The position numbers and the translations under genes were made by a program. Below the pieces are notes generated by a model. That model was not told the origin of the DNA. It did not search any database and was given only the letters and a program-made list of their open reading frames with translations. A DNA stretch of 64,000 nt from Selenomonas timonae (GTDB taxonomy: Bacteria > Bacillota > Negativicutes > Selenomonadales > Selenomonadaceae), in the NCBI RefSeq assembly GCF_014250475.1, contig NZ_CP060204.1, positions 372,001-436,000 on the forward strand, given 5' to 3'. Position 1 is the stretch's first letter. Each line of letters opens with the position of its first letter. Below, in pieces: positions 51,766-60,948 of this stretch.

Positions 51766-54219
51766 ATGGGCAGACTGCAGCGTCTCCCTCTGCTCCTCGC
51801 CCTCCTGCCCGCACTGCTCTGTACACTCCTCCTGCATGCCGCCCATGCGGATGCGCTCTCGCTCGCCTACGACCGCAACTACGGTACGGCGTATGTGACC
51901 ATCCTGCAGAGCACCGCCGATGTGCCGATCGAGGCGCAGGGGTATACGCGAAGACAGCTTGAGCTGTTTCAGGATCGCCGCGTGGACGCGGCCGAGGTCT
52001 ATGATTTTCAGGCAGAACAGTTCCTGCGCGGGGCGGCAGAGGAGCTCTACTGGTACCCGCATTACACAGCAACGGTGGTGCTCGCCGTACGCACGGATCC
52101 CCGTATCCCCGTCCACGGATGGGCGGATCTCAGGGAGGGCGTCACGATCGCCATGCCCGAGCAGTCGCCGGAGCGTGAGATCTTCTTTCTGGCACTGACG
52201 CAGGGGCTCTCCGCCAATCGCGATACGGCGTTTGCGCACCTCGCACAGATGAAGGCGGAGGGGCGGCTGCGCTTTTACGCGATGCACCGCGGAACGTGGG
52301 GCATTCTTGCCAATGCGGGTGCAAACGATGTCTACGTCCTCTTTGCCCATGAGGCGGAACGCCTCATTCGACGCGGTGCACAGCTGCGGATCGTCGTGCC
52401 CGCCGAGGGGACGATCACACTGACAAAGGGTGTGCTCTCACGTGCCCCCATCACATTCTCAGAGACGCTCCCAAAGGAGCTGGATGCCGCAGGTTATCCG
52501 CCGCTCCCCCCGTCTGCCCCAACGGTCCACGCAATGCCGCCTGATTTCCCGCACGTCCTCCGCACGGTGAACACGCGCTATCATGCACAGATCATGGAGC
52601 GACCTGCGTTCATGCCTGCAGAGGCGCACGAGAGATTTATGGTTCTCGTGCTGATGCTGCCGCTCACGGTCATCTGGGGCGCGTACATTTACCGCCGTGT
52701 GCTCCATCACGGGGCGCGCCGTGCCGTTGTCCTCCTCATCGCCATGCTGCTCCTCTGGGAGCTGACGCGTATGGCGAAGATCCTCACGTTCGTACACGAC
52801 AGCACATTGGAGCGCACGCTCTGGTACCTCTTCTACATGTTCCGTGCGGGGCTCTCGGTCGCACTCCTCTGGATCGCGTGGAGCGCGGACGAGGACGCGA
52901 TCAACCACAGGATGCCGCCGTGGCTGAAGGCGGTGTTCGGCCTCAATCTCCTGCTCGCCGCACTCATCCTCTGCAACGACTTCCACCAGCAGTTCTTCGT
53001 GTTCACATGGGACAACATTCTGCAGGAGTGGCAGGAGGCTCTCGCATGGGGCGCGTATGTCTACTGGACGCTCTGGTTCGGCGAGATCCTCGCGGCGCTC
53101 CTCCTCCTCCTCGAAAAGGCAAAACAGCAGCAGGTGCTGCGCCCCATGATGATGCTCCCGTTTGTCTTCTTCGTGCTCTTTATCGCGTACTCCATCGCCT
53201 ATCAGTATGTGGCGTGGGTGCAGTGGCCGGAGCTGACGGCATTGACGGCGCTCTTCTTCCTCGCACTCCTTGAGATCTGTCTGCACACGGGGCTCATGCC
53301 GTCGAACCGCCTGCACGAGGCATTCTTTACGCACGCACGGCTCGCGATGCGGCTTGTGAATGCGGAGGGGGCTCCCGTCTTTGCCTCGGCGCTGCAGTGG
53401 GATGAATCCGGACGCGATACACGCACCTCGCGCATGGAGATCCACGGCGGTGCTCTCCTCTGGCAGGAGGATCTGCGGCTCCTGCATGAGCGGCAGCGGC
53501 AGCTCGCCCTCGCGTGCGATGCACTGGAGCGTTCCCATTCCCTCCTGCGTGCAGAGCACACAATCCGTAGAAAACTGCTCGCCCTGACGCTCCGGCGAAA
53601 GCTCTCCGAGGAATTGGAGGCGATCCTTGCCGCCAAACGTCCGCTTCTGCGCCGCTTTCGCGAGGAGCTGATGGAAACGCAGGACGAGGAGAAGATCGTG
53701 CGTCTCATCCGACGGCTCAATCTGCTCTCCTCCTATCTGAAGAAGCGCTGCGTACTCTTCCTCAAGGGGCAGGAGGACGGTACGGTCCGCACCGACGAGC
53801 TCGCGATGGCAGTCTCGGAGACCTGCACCTACCTGCGTCCCCTCGGACTGCGCGTCGGTGTGGAATGGACGCAGACGGAGCTGCTGTACACGGAGACGGC
53901 GCTCGCACTCTTCGATGCGTTTGCAGAGTTCCTGACGCGCGCGGCCGCTGCGGGGATGGAGCGCATCTTCTGCCGCTTCACGGACGACACGCTGACCTTC
54001 CTGCTGGAAGACGCCGACTGGATCGCGCCGTGGGCTGCGGCATGGCAGGAGGAACACGGTACAGCCGTCACCACAGAGGATCGCGGTTATGCGCACACGC
54101 TGACCATCCATCCCACCGCGGCGGCGGGGAAGAGAACCGGCGGCAAAGCCGCATACGCTGCAGAGGATGCCCGCAGTACACAGGACGAGGGTCGGAGGGA
54201 TGCGCCATGGAACGGCTGA
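51766..54219 (+). CDS. Membrane receptor with degenerate histidine-kinase-like tail
   Basis: An 817-residue protein. A signal segment is followed by a periplasmic substrate-binding-protein-like domain (about 28-260), about eight membrane segments (about 285-520) and a cytosolic tail (about 540-790). The tail has a coiled DHp-like region and a HATPase-like region, but I cannot find the N-box Asn, the DxGxG motif or the phospho-His, so it is probably a pseudokinase receptor. The next gene, a true kinase, overlaps its end by 13 bases. Together they likely form a receptor-kinase pair. Confidence 0.75.
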   Translation: MGRLQRLPLLLALLPALLCTLLLHAAHADALSLAYDRNYGTAYVTILQSTADVPIEAQGYTRRQLELFQDRRVDAAEVYDFQAEQFLRGAAEELYWYPHYTATVVLAVRTDPRIPVHGWADLREGVTIAMPEQSPEREIFFLALTQGLSANRDTAFAHLAQMKAEGRLRFYAMHRGTWGILANAGANDVYVLFAHEAERLIRRGAQLRIVVPAEGTITLTKGVLSRAPITFSETLPKELDAAGYPPLPPSAPTVHAMPPDFPHVLRTVNTRYHAQIMERPAFMPAEAHERFMVLVLMLPLTVIWGAYIYRRVLHHGARRAVVLLIAMLLLWELTRMAKILTFVHDSTLERTLWYLFYMFRAGLSVALLWIAWSADEDAINHRMPPWLKAVFGLNLLLAALILCNDFHQQFFVFTWDNILQEWQEALAWGAYVYWTLWFGEILAALLLLLEKAKQQQVLRPMMMLPFVFFVLFIAYSIAYQYVAWVQWPELTALTALFFLALLEICLHTGLMPSNRLHEAFFTHARLAMRLVNAEGAPVFASALQWDESGRDTRTSRMEIHGGALLWQEDLRLLHERQRQLALACDALERSHSLLRAEHTIRRKLLALTLRRKLSEELEAILAAKRPLLRRFREELMETQDEEKIVRLIRRLNLLSSYLKKRCVLFLKGQEDGTVRTDELAMAVSETCTYLRPLGLRVGVEWTQTELLYTETALALFDAFAEFLTRAAAAGMERIFCRFTDDTLTFLLEDADWIAPWAAAWQEEHGTAVTTEDRGYAHTLTIHPTAAAGKRTGGKAAYAAEDARSTQDEGRRDAPWNG

Positions 54220-55595
54220 CCACATACAGCTATGGGGAGATTCTCATCCTTGTACTGCTTGCGAGCCTTGTCCTCATCGCCCAGAGTGCCGCGCTCTGTT
54301 GGGCGCTCGCCCATCTCCCGCGCCGCCGGATCCGCTACCTGCTGCCGGAGGCGGCGGCACTCTCCGTCGTTCTCCTCACAACGCTGCTGCTCGGCGGTGC
54401 ATGGAAGCTCTTCTTTGCAGAGCTGCCGCCGATTGGCTGGCTCGCAGCGGAGCGGTGGACAGCGGGGCTCCTCTCCCTCGTCGTCGGGCTCACTGCCTGC
54501 GAGCGCAGACTGCTTCCTGCGCTCCTGCTCGCATTTGCGGGTCTCTGCTCGCTGCCGATGATGGACGCCTTCCTCCCGATGAGTGCCGCGCTCGTCCTTC
54601 TGCTGCTCGGCGTACGGCTCGTACTGCTTGCTGCACGTGCACGTGCACGCAGGACACGCGAGGTGACGGTTTCCTCCATCCGTGCAGGACTCGACCTCCT
54701 GCCCGAGGGAATCCTCTTTGCCCGTGAGGATCACGCTGCGGTACTCGTCAACATCACCATGCTGCGCTTCATGGAGCGCCTCTTCGGGCGCCAGTATCGG
54801 AATGCAGCGGTGTTCTGGCAGGCTCTCACGGCGTTTGACGCGCCCGCTGTCGCAGAGAAACGGCAGCGCGAGGGTGCCGTGCTCCTGCGCTTTACCGCAG
54901 GCGATGTGTGGCTCGTGCAGCGCGTGCAGCTGCTGGGTGCGCTCCCTGGCTGGCAGCTGACAGCCTCCTGCGTTACGGAGCTGGACGCCGTCACGCAGGA
55001 ACTCAGAGAGAAGAATGAGGAGCTCAGCACTACGCTCAGCGCCCAGAAGGAGCTCCTTCAAAATCTCGAGCGTACGGAGCGCAGCCGAACGCTGCAGGAG
55101 ATCACCTCACGCGTGCACGATATCCTCGGGCAGCGGATCAGTATGCTCCAGCAGCTGCTTGCAAGCTCTGCACCAAAGGATGCGCTCCGTACGATTGTCC
55201 GCATCGACAGCCTCTTGGAGTCCGTTCCGCTCGAGCAGGAGCCCCATCCCGCAACCCTGCTTGCCGATATGACGGACACCTACCGACGGCTCGGCATACG
55301 GCTCACGGTCACAGGCAGCCTGCCGCACAATCTGCGGCGCGCACGCGCCTTTGCCGCCATTACGCGCGAGGCACTCAGCAACGCGGTCTGCCACGGGCGT
55401 GCGAATGCGGTCACGATCACGCTCGACGAGCGGCGGCTGCACATCCGTGACAACGGCATCGGCTGCACAGAGCTGCACCCCGGCGGCGGACTGTCGGGGA
55501 TGATGCACCGTGTGAACGAGCTTGGCGGACGGCTCACCATTACCCATACACCACATTTTGAAATAGATGCACGGATAGGGGAGAACACAGGATGA
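54207..55595 (+). CDS. HisKA_3-type sensor histidine kinase
   Basis: A 462-residue kinase. Five to six N-terminal membrane segments (about 10-145) are followed by a PAS-like region (about 155-265), a coiled coil, and the HisKA_3 dimerisation motif RVHDILGQRIS (phospho-His304). The ATPase domain has EALSNAVCHG (N-box, about 375), IRDNGIGC (G1) and GGGLSGMMHRV (G2). Start at 54207 after GGAGGGA. Its stop overlaps the response regulator start, so kinase and regulator are made together. The ligand is presumably sensed by the preceding receptor. Confidence 0.9.
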   Translation: MERLTTYSYGEILILVLLASLVLIAQSAALCWALAHLPRRRIRYLLPEAAALSVVLLTTLLLGGAWKLFFAELPPIGWLAAERWTAGLLSLVVGLTACERRLLPALLLAFAGLCSLPMMDAFLPMSAALVLLLLGVRLVLLAARARARRTREVTVSSIRAGLDLLPEGILFAREDHAAVLVNITMLRFMERLFGRQYRNAAVFWQALTAFDAPAVAEKRQREGAVLLRFTAGDVWLVQRVQLLGALPGWQLTASCVTELDAVTQELREKNEELSTTLSAQKELLQNLERTERSRTLQEITSRVHDILGQRISMLQQLLASSAPKDALRTIVRIDSLLESVPLEQEPHPATLLADMTDTYRRLGIRLTVTGSLPHNLRRARAFAAITREALSNAVCHGRANAVTITLDERRLHIRDNGIGCTELHPGGGLSGMMHRVNELGGRLTITHTPHFEIDARIGENTG

Positions 55596-56212
55596 TCAAA
55601 ATTCTGCTCGTGGACGATCAAAAAATTCTGCTCGAAGGACTGGAGCAGATCTTCACCCCCCTCGACGACATGGAGGTGGTCGGCAGCCTCCTCCTCTCAG
55701 AGCTCGTGGAGGAGGCGTGCGCACGCCTTACACCCGATCTCGTCCTCATGGACATCTGCATGGAGGGGCGCACGAGCGGCATACAGATCTGCGCGCATCT
55801 CAAAGCACGGTTCCCAGAGCTGCGTGTGATCCTCATGACAGGCATGCAGGAGATCGCCTTTCTCGCGCGGGCAAAGACAGCGGGCGCGGACAGCTTCATC
55901 TACAAGGAGGCATCGGGCGAGGAGTTCGCCGCCTGCATCCGCACGACGATGGAGGGCGCGCACATCTATCCCGACGTGTGTGCCGACTCCACCTTCGGTG
56001 GTACTAAGGCACCGCTGACGAACCGCGAGCTCGACATCCTCCGCTGCATCTGCCGCAGTATGTCCTATGACGAAATCGCCGCTGCGCTCGGAATCACCAA
56101 GCGAACGGTCAACTTCCACGTCGGCAACATGCTCGTCAAGACGGGCTACAAGAGCATCGTCGGGCTCGCCGTCGAGGCAACGGAGAAGGGCTATACGGAC
56201 AGTGCCCAATAG
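55592..56212 (+). CDS. NarL/LuxR-type response regulator
   Basis: A 206-residue regulator. The receiver domain has VDDQ (acidic pair), LVLMDICMEG with the phospho-acceptor D54, and a conserved Lys (YKEAS). The C-terminal LuxR helix-turn-helix is LTNRELDILRCICRSMSYDE to KRTVNFHVGNML. It is coupled to the kinase and lies directly upstream of the SPFH/TPM operon, which has a palindromic operator. That makes it one candidate for the factor that reads CTGT-N8-ACAG. Confidence 0.93.
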   Translation: MIKILLVDDQKILLEGLEQIFTPLDDMEVVGSLLLSELVEEACARLTPDLVLMDICMEGRTSGIQICAHLKARFPELRVILMTGMQEIAFLARAKTAGADSFIYKEASGEEFAACIRTTMEGAHIYPDVCADSTFGGTKAPLTNRELDILRCICRSMSYDEIAAALGITKRTVNFHVGNMLVKTGYKSIVGLAVEATEKGYTDSAQ

Positions 56213-56215
56213 AGG

Positions 56216-56269
56216 TGCCGCACGAAGGTGTTTCAGGCTCCGTGCAGCACCTTTCTTGCGGCTTTTTTC
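56216..56269 (+). terminator. Terminator of the signalling operon
   Basis: GCCGCA pairs with TGCGGC and an inner AAGGTG with CACCTT, followed by TTTTTTC. Confidence 0.8.
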
Positions 56270-56286
56270 AAAATTTTTCGTCCGAC

Positions 56287-56330
56287 CTGTTATTTATGAC
56301 AGTACGCTTTTTCTCATGGTATGTTACAAT
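56287..56330 (+). promoter_or_regulatory. CTGT-N8-ACAG operator and extended -10 of the envelope operon
   Basis: The palindrome CTGT-TATTTATG-ACAG (56287-56302) is followed by TATG-T-TACAAT (-10 at 56325-56330), 30.5 bases from its centre. It drives the operon 56382-62845. Confidence 0.68.
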
Positions 56331-56381
56331 AGAGAAGAACTTTCAGAACACTCACGTTTATCCGGAATAGGAGGAAGATTT

Positions 56382-57806
56382 ATGGGCCTCATCCAAGCTG
56401 CCGTCGGCTCGGTCGGCGGCGTCCTCGCTGATCAGTGGAAGGAATTCTTCTACTGCGACAGCCTCGACAAGGACACGCTCGTCGCAAAGGGACAGAAGCG
56501 CGTCAGTGGGCGCAGCTCGAATACGAGTGCAACGGACAACATCATCAGCAATGGCTCCGGCATCGCCGTGAACGATGGGCAGTGCATGATCATCGTCGAG
56601 CAGGGCAAGGTCGTCGAGATCTGTGCCGAGCCTGGCGCGTTCACGTACGACAGCTCCACCGAGCCGACCGTCTTCGGCGGCGATCTCGCGAGCGACCTCG
56701 TGTCCGTGTTGAAGAACATCGGCAAGCGTTTCACATTCGGCGGCGACGCACCGAAGGATCAGCGCATCTACTATTTCAACACAAAGGAGATCATGGGCAA
56801 CAAGTACGGGACGGCGCAGTCCATCCAGTTCGAGACCATGATCGGCCAATACATGCTGAACGTCAACATCCGCTGCTTCGGTGAGTACAGCTACCGCATC
56901 ACGAACCCGATCCTCTTCTATACGAACGTCTGCGGCAACATTGCGGACGTGTATGAGCGCAGCGAGATCGACTCACAGCTGAAAAGCGAGCTGCTGACCG
57001 CGCTGCAGCCCGCGTTCGGGCGCATCGCCGCGAAGGGCATCCGCTACACCCAGCTGATCAACTATACGAAGGATATCCGCAACGAGCTCGCCGACGAACT
57101 GTCCGACGACTGGGGCAAGCGGCGCGGCATTGAGATCGTCTCCTTTGGTGTGTCAAGCGTCAAGGCGGACGAAGAGGACGAAAAACGCATCAAGGAGATC
57201 CAAGACAGCGCGATCATGAGCGATCCGAATCTGCGCGCCGGTCGTCTCGCGGGCGCGACGGCAGATGCCATGCGTACTGCCGCCGGCAACGAGGCGGGCA
57301 TGGGCGGTGCATTTGGCTTCATGGGTATGGGAATGGCAGGCAACGCAGGTGCCGGTGCGATGGGCGCATTCGGTCCACAGGGCGGCACGCCTCCGCAGGG
57401 CAATCCGCTCGCAGGAGGCGCCGCAGTCGGCGGCATGGCAGCGGGCGGCGCGGCAGGATGGGCGTGCCCCTGCGGACATACGGGCAACACGGGCAAGTTC
57501 TGCGCCGAGTGCGGCAAACCACAGCCCGCCCCTGTGAATACATGGAGCTGCCCCTGCGGACACACGGGCAATACCGGGAAGTTCTGCGCCGAGTGCGGCA
57601 AACCGCAGCCCTCTGCCGAGGGGTGGTCCTGCTCCTGCGGCACAATGAATCAGGGCAGGTTCTGCGCGAACTGCGGCAAGCCGAAACCGGCGGACGCACC
57701 GCTCTATGCGTGCGACAAGTGCGGCTGGAAGCCCGACGATCCCACCCACCCGCCGAAGTTCTGCCCGCAGTGCGGCGACGTGTTTGACGAGAACGACAAG
57801 CAGTAA
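56382..57806 (+). CDS. SPFH-domain protein with zinc ribbons (YdjI-like)
   Basis: A 474-residue protein. Residues about 1-300 form an SPFH/band-7-like domain of the YdjI 'virion core' type (FFYCDSLDKDTLVAKGQKR, later RNELADELSDDWGKRRGIEI). A Gly/Ala/Met-rich hinge (about 300-360) leads to four or five zinc ribbons with CGHTGNTGKFCAECGKPQP (twice), CSCGTMNQGRFCANCGKP and CDKCGWKP. In Bacillus, the YdjGHI set works with PspA at stressed membranes; no PspA is seen here. Start at 56382 after GGAGGAAG. Confidence 0.85.
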   Translation: MGLIQAAVGSVGGVLADQWKEFFYCDSLDKDTLVAKGQKRVSGRSSNTSATDNIISNGSGIAVNDGQCMIIVEQGKVVEICAEPGAFTYDSSTEPTVFGGDLASDLVSVLKNIGKRFTFGGDAPKDQRIYYFNTKEIMGNKYGTAQSIQFETMIGQYMLNVNIRCFGEYSYRITNPILFYTNVCGNIADVYERSEIDSQLKSELLTALQPAFGRIAAKGIRYTQLINYTKDIRNELADELSDDWGKRRGIEIVSFGVSSVKADEEDEKRIKEIQDSAIMSDPNLRAGRLAGATADAMRTAAGNEAGMGGAFGFMGMGMAGNAGAGAMGAFGPQGGTPPQGNPLAGGAAVGGMAAGGAAGWACPCGHTGNTGKFCAECGKPQPAPVNTWSCPCGHTGNTGKFCAECGKPQPSAEGWSCSCGTMNQGRFCANCGKPKPADAPLYACDKCGWKPDDPTHPPKFCPQCGDVFDENDKQ

Positions 57807-57835
57807 ATCTTTCTTTTAGAAGAGAGGTGACTGAT

Positions 57836-58954
57836 ATGGCAGACACAAGCGTCAGCTACAAATGCCCCAACTGCGGCGCGCCCCTCTCCTTCCTCCCGGG
57901 ACACGACCACATAACCTGCGAGTACTGCAACACCGAGCTCGACGTTGCAACCGTCGAAAATCTCTTTCAAAAAGCGCAGGAAAAGGCAGCGCTTGCCGCT
58001 GAGGCGAAGGAATCGAAGTGGAACACCGATGGCGCGGGCAGCGAATGGGACAGTGCCGAGGCAGAGACAATGAAGGTGCAGACCTGCTCCTCCTGCGGCG
58101 CGGAGCTCGTCTCCGACGGCAACACGATGGCGACCGAGTGCGCCTACTGCGGCAGCCCGAACATGATCCCAAGCCAGTTCGGAGGAATGCTGCGCCCCGA
58201 CTACGTCATTCCGTTCAAAAAGACGAAGCAGGACGCCATCGCCGCCCTCAAAGAGTTCTACAGCGAGGGTCTCAGGAAATACATCCTCCCGAGCACGTTC
58301 ACATCCGAGAACCGCATCAAGGAAATCCAGTCCATGTACGTCCCCTTCTGGCTGTTCGACTCAAAGGTACGCGCGAGCGCGACCTTCCGCGCCGAGAACG
58401 ACAGCGTGCACGAGACCTCGGACGAGATCATCACCGAGACCAGTCACTACAGCTGCGAGCGCAGCGGCTCCATGGCGTTTGAGCGCATCCCCGTCGACGG
58501 CAGCGAGCGCATGGACGATCAGTACATGGAGAGCATCGAGCCGTTCGACTACACGGAGCTCGTCCCCTTCTCCGCCGCCTACTTCACGGGGCACATCGCG
58601 GACAAATACGACGTGGATGCCGAGGCGAGTGTCCCACGTGCCGACAAACGCGTCAATGAGAGCGCGATCGGTGTTCTTGAGAGCACCGTCAAGGGCTACG
58701 ATCGCTGCTCCCTCGACGGCGAGGCAACCGTCATCAAGGAGGACGGCACCGTCAGCTACGCGATGGCACCCGTCTGGATCCTCACGACGAAATATCACGA
58801 GAAGCCCTACACCTTTATGATGAACGGACAGACCGGCAAGGTCGTCGGCTCCGTCCCCATCGACCGGGCGAAGGTGCTGCTCTACTCCGTCATTCTCGCC
58901 ATCGTCAGTATCCCCATTTTCTACTACCTCGCGAAATTCGTTCTGTCGGACTGA
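57836..58954 (+). CDS. Zinc-ribbon membrane protein (YdjG-like), copy A
   Basis: A 372-residue protein. Two TFIIB-type zinc ribbons (CPNCGAPL with CEYC near 10-35; CSSCGAELV with CAYCGSPN near 85-110) precede a soluble region and one C-terminal membrane segment (about 345-370). The core KEIQSMYVPFWLFD and FMMNGQTGKVVG blocks are shared with copy B (59815). It resembles YdjG of the Psp-linked YdjGHI set. It lies 30 bases after the SPFH gene and 12 before the TPM gene. Confidence 0.83.
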   Translation: MADTSVSYKCPNCGAPLSFLPGHDHITCEYCNTELDVATVENLFQKAQEKAALAAEAKESKWNTDGAGSEWDSAEAETMKVQTCSSCGAELVSDGNTMATECAYCGSPNMIPSQFGGMLRPDYVIPFKKTKQDAIAALKEFYSEGLRKYILPSTFTSENRIKEIQSMYVPFWLFDSKVRASATFRAENDSVHETSDEIITETSHYSCERSGSMAFERIPVDGSERMDDQYMESIEPFDYTELVPFSAAYFTGHIADKYDVDAEASVPRADKRVNESAIGVLESTVKGYDRCSLDGEATVIKEDGTVSYAMAPVWILTTKYHEKPYTFMMNGQTGKVVGSVPIDRAKVLLYSVILAIVSIPIFYYLAKFVLSD

Positions 58955-58966
58955 GGAGGTGCAGCG

Positions 58967-59803
58967 ATGTTTACAAAAAACAAAAAGCGCCTCAGTGCAC
59001 TCCTTGCATTCCTCCTGCTCCTCTGCTTTACCTCTATCACTCTCGCCGTGTCGAAACAGGCGCCGCCGCCGAAGGCGCAGACACAGGAACAGGGCATCGG
59101 CGCGGATCGCGTCATCGACGAGGCGGATATTCTCACAGACAGTGAGGAAAAGGAACTTGATGCGAAAATTGCCACAATCGAGCAGTCGCACAAGGTACGC
59201 ATCCTGATCGGTACGATGAAGAGTACGGACGGCACGCCGCTCGGCAAGATCGCGAACAACGTGGTCGACCAGATCCCCGCCGACAACGGCACCATTGTCC
59301 TCCTCCTCTCGATGAAGGAGCGCGACTGGTACATCTCCACCGACAACAAGATGCGTGCGCGCATCACCGACGGCAAGGGCGTGGACTACCTTGCGGGCGA
59401 ATTTCTCCCCGATCTGAAGGAGAACAAATACGACGCTGCATTCACCACATTTGCAGCGACCACGGACGAGATGCTGACCTACTACGAGAAGGAAGGCGAG
59501 CCGTACGATCCAGCGAATGCCTTTAACCTCATGGCATTCGGCATCGCCCTCGCGTGTGCGCTCATCCTCGGCGGCACCATCTACTATGTGCTGTACGAGT
59601 ACGAGAGCAACGTCACCTTTGCAGCGGAGGCGGATGCCTACCTGAACCACGACAGCTTCCGGCTCACGCAGGACGAGGACAACTTTCTCTATACCACCGT
59701 CACACGTCGGACTAAGGAAAAGAAGGAATCCTCCTCCTCCGGCTCCAATGTCAGCACCTCCAGCAGCGACAGCAGCCACGGCGGCGGCGGTGGAAAGTTT
59801 TAG
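58967..59803 (+). CDS. TPM-domain membrane protein, single domain
   Basis: A 278-residue protein with an N-terminal signal or anchor (about 8-27), a TPM domain (about 45-165: VIDEADILTDSEEKELDAKI, RILIGTMKS, IVLLLSMKERDWYISTDNKM), a membrane segment near 190-210 and a Ser-rich tail ending in GGGGGKF. TPM domains act in protein complexes at the membrane, some in photosystem or stress repair. It is co-transcribed with the zinc-ribbon protein A. Confidence 0.83.
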   Translation: MFTKNKKRLSALLAFLLLLCFTSITLAVSKQAPPPKAQTQEQGIGADRVIDEADILTDSEEKELDAKIATIEQSHKVRILIGTMKSTDGTPLGKIANNVVDQIPADNGTIVLLLSMKERDWYISTDNKMRARITDGKGVDYLAGEFLPDLKENKYDAAFTTFAATTDEMLTYYEKEGEPYDPANAFNLMAFGIALACALILGGTIYYVLYEYESNVTFAAEADAYLNHDSFRLTQDEDNFLYTTVTRRTKEKKESSSSGSNVSTSSSDSSHGGGGGKF

Positions 59804-59814
59804 GAGGCAACACT

Positions 59815-60936
59815 ATGGCAGATACAAGTGTCAGCTACAAATGTCCCAAATGCGGTGCCCCCCTCACCTTCCTCCCGGGGCACAACCATGTGACCTGTGA
59901 GTTCTGCGATGCCAAGATCAGCATTGCAGAGATGGATGCCCTCTATGCACAGAAAGAGGAGCAGGCGGCACAGGCGGCAGAGAAGGCAGAGGAAAAAGAA
60001 GCACAGTGGAACACCGAGAATGCAGGCAGCGCATGGGACGGCGCCGAGACGGCGCACATGATGATCCAGACCTGCTCCTCCTGCGGTGCGGAGCTCGTCT
60101 CCGACGGCAACACCATGGCGACCCAGTGCGCCTACTGCGGCAGCCCGAACATGATCCCGCGCCGCTTCGACGGTATGCTGCGCCCCGACTATGTCATTCC
60201 ATTTAAGAAGACGAAGGAGGATGCCATCGCCGCACTCAAGGAATTCTATAAGGGGAAAAAACTGCTCCCGAAGGCGTTCCGCGACGAGAACCGCATCAAG
60301 GAGATCCAGTCCATGTATGTCCCCTTCTGGCTCTTCGACGCGCAGGTAAGCGCCAGCATGGACTTCAGCGCGGAAACGAGGAGTCGGCGCGATACGGCGG
60401 ACGAGATCATCACCGAGACCAGCCACTACCGCTGTGAGCGCAGCGGCGAGATGACGTTCCGCGGCATCCCCGTCGACGCGAGCAAACGCCTGGACGACAA
60501 GTACATGGACAGCATCGAGCCGTTCGACTACAGCGAGCTCCGCCCGTTCTCCGCTGCGTATTTCACGGGACACCTCGCCGACAAATTCGATGTCGATGTC
60601 AAGGAATCCCTGCCGCGCGCCGACACGCGCCTCACGGCGAGCGTCATCCACGCGCTGAGCAAAACCGTCAGCGGCTACGACAGCACCGCCCCGAGCGGCA
60701 GCTCGAAGATCCGAAAGCAGTCGGGCGATGTCCGCTACGCCATGATGCCCGTCTGGATCCTCACCACGAACTATCAGGGCAAGCCCTACACCTTCATGAT
60801 GAACGGACAGACCGGCAAATTCGTTGGTGCGGATCTGCCCAAGGATACATTCAAGGAGTACGTCTACCCGCTCATCCCGTCCGCCCTCGTCTTCGCCGTC
60901 CTCTTCTGGCTCGGCCGGCTCATGTTTAACTTGTAG
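59815..60936 (+). CDS. Zinc-ribbon membrane protein (YdjG-like), copy B
   Basis: A 373-residue paralogue of 57836-58954 with the same layout: ribbons CPKCGAPL/CEFC and CSSCGAELV/CAYCGSPN, the KEIQSMYVPFWLFD block and a C-terminal membrane segment. By eye the two copies are well over half identical. AGGAGG lies 7 bases before the ATG and just 11 bases separate it from the previous stop. Confidence 0.83.
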   Translation: MADTSVSYKCPKCGAPLTFLPGHNHVTCEFCDAKISIAEMDALYAQKEEQAAQAAEKAEEKEAQWNTENAGSAWDGAETAHMMIQTCSSCGAELVSDGNTMATQCAYCGSPNMIPRRFDGMLRPDYVIPFKKTKEDAIAALKEFYKGKKLLPKAFRDENRIKEIQSMYVPFWLFDAQVSASMDFSAETRSRRDTADEIITETSHYRCERSGEMTFRGIPVDASKRLDDKYMDSIEPFDYSELRPFSAAYFTGHLADKFDVDVKESLPRADTRLTASVIHALSKTVSGYDSTAPSGSSKIRKQSGDVRYAMMPVWILTTNYQGKPYTFMMNGQTGKFVGADLPKDTFKEYVYPLIPSALVFAVLFWLGRLMFNL

Positions 60937-60948
60937 GAGGTGCGGCAC

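Noticed and set aside
36001-56302. Reading CTGT-N8-ACAG as a LexA box of the proteobacterial type
   Set aside because: The consensus is the same, but Firmicutes LexA sites are GAAC-N4-GTTC, the downstream genes are not DNA-repair genes, and the position near -43 suits an activator. A binding test would decide.
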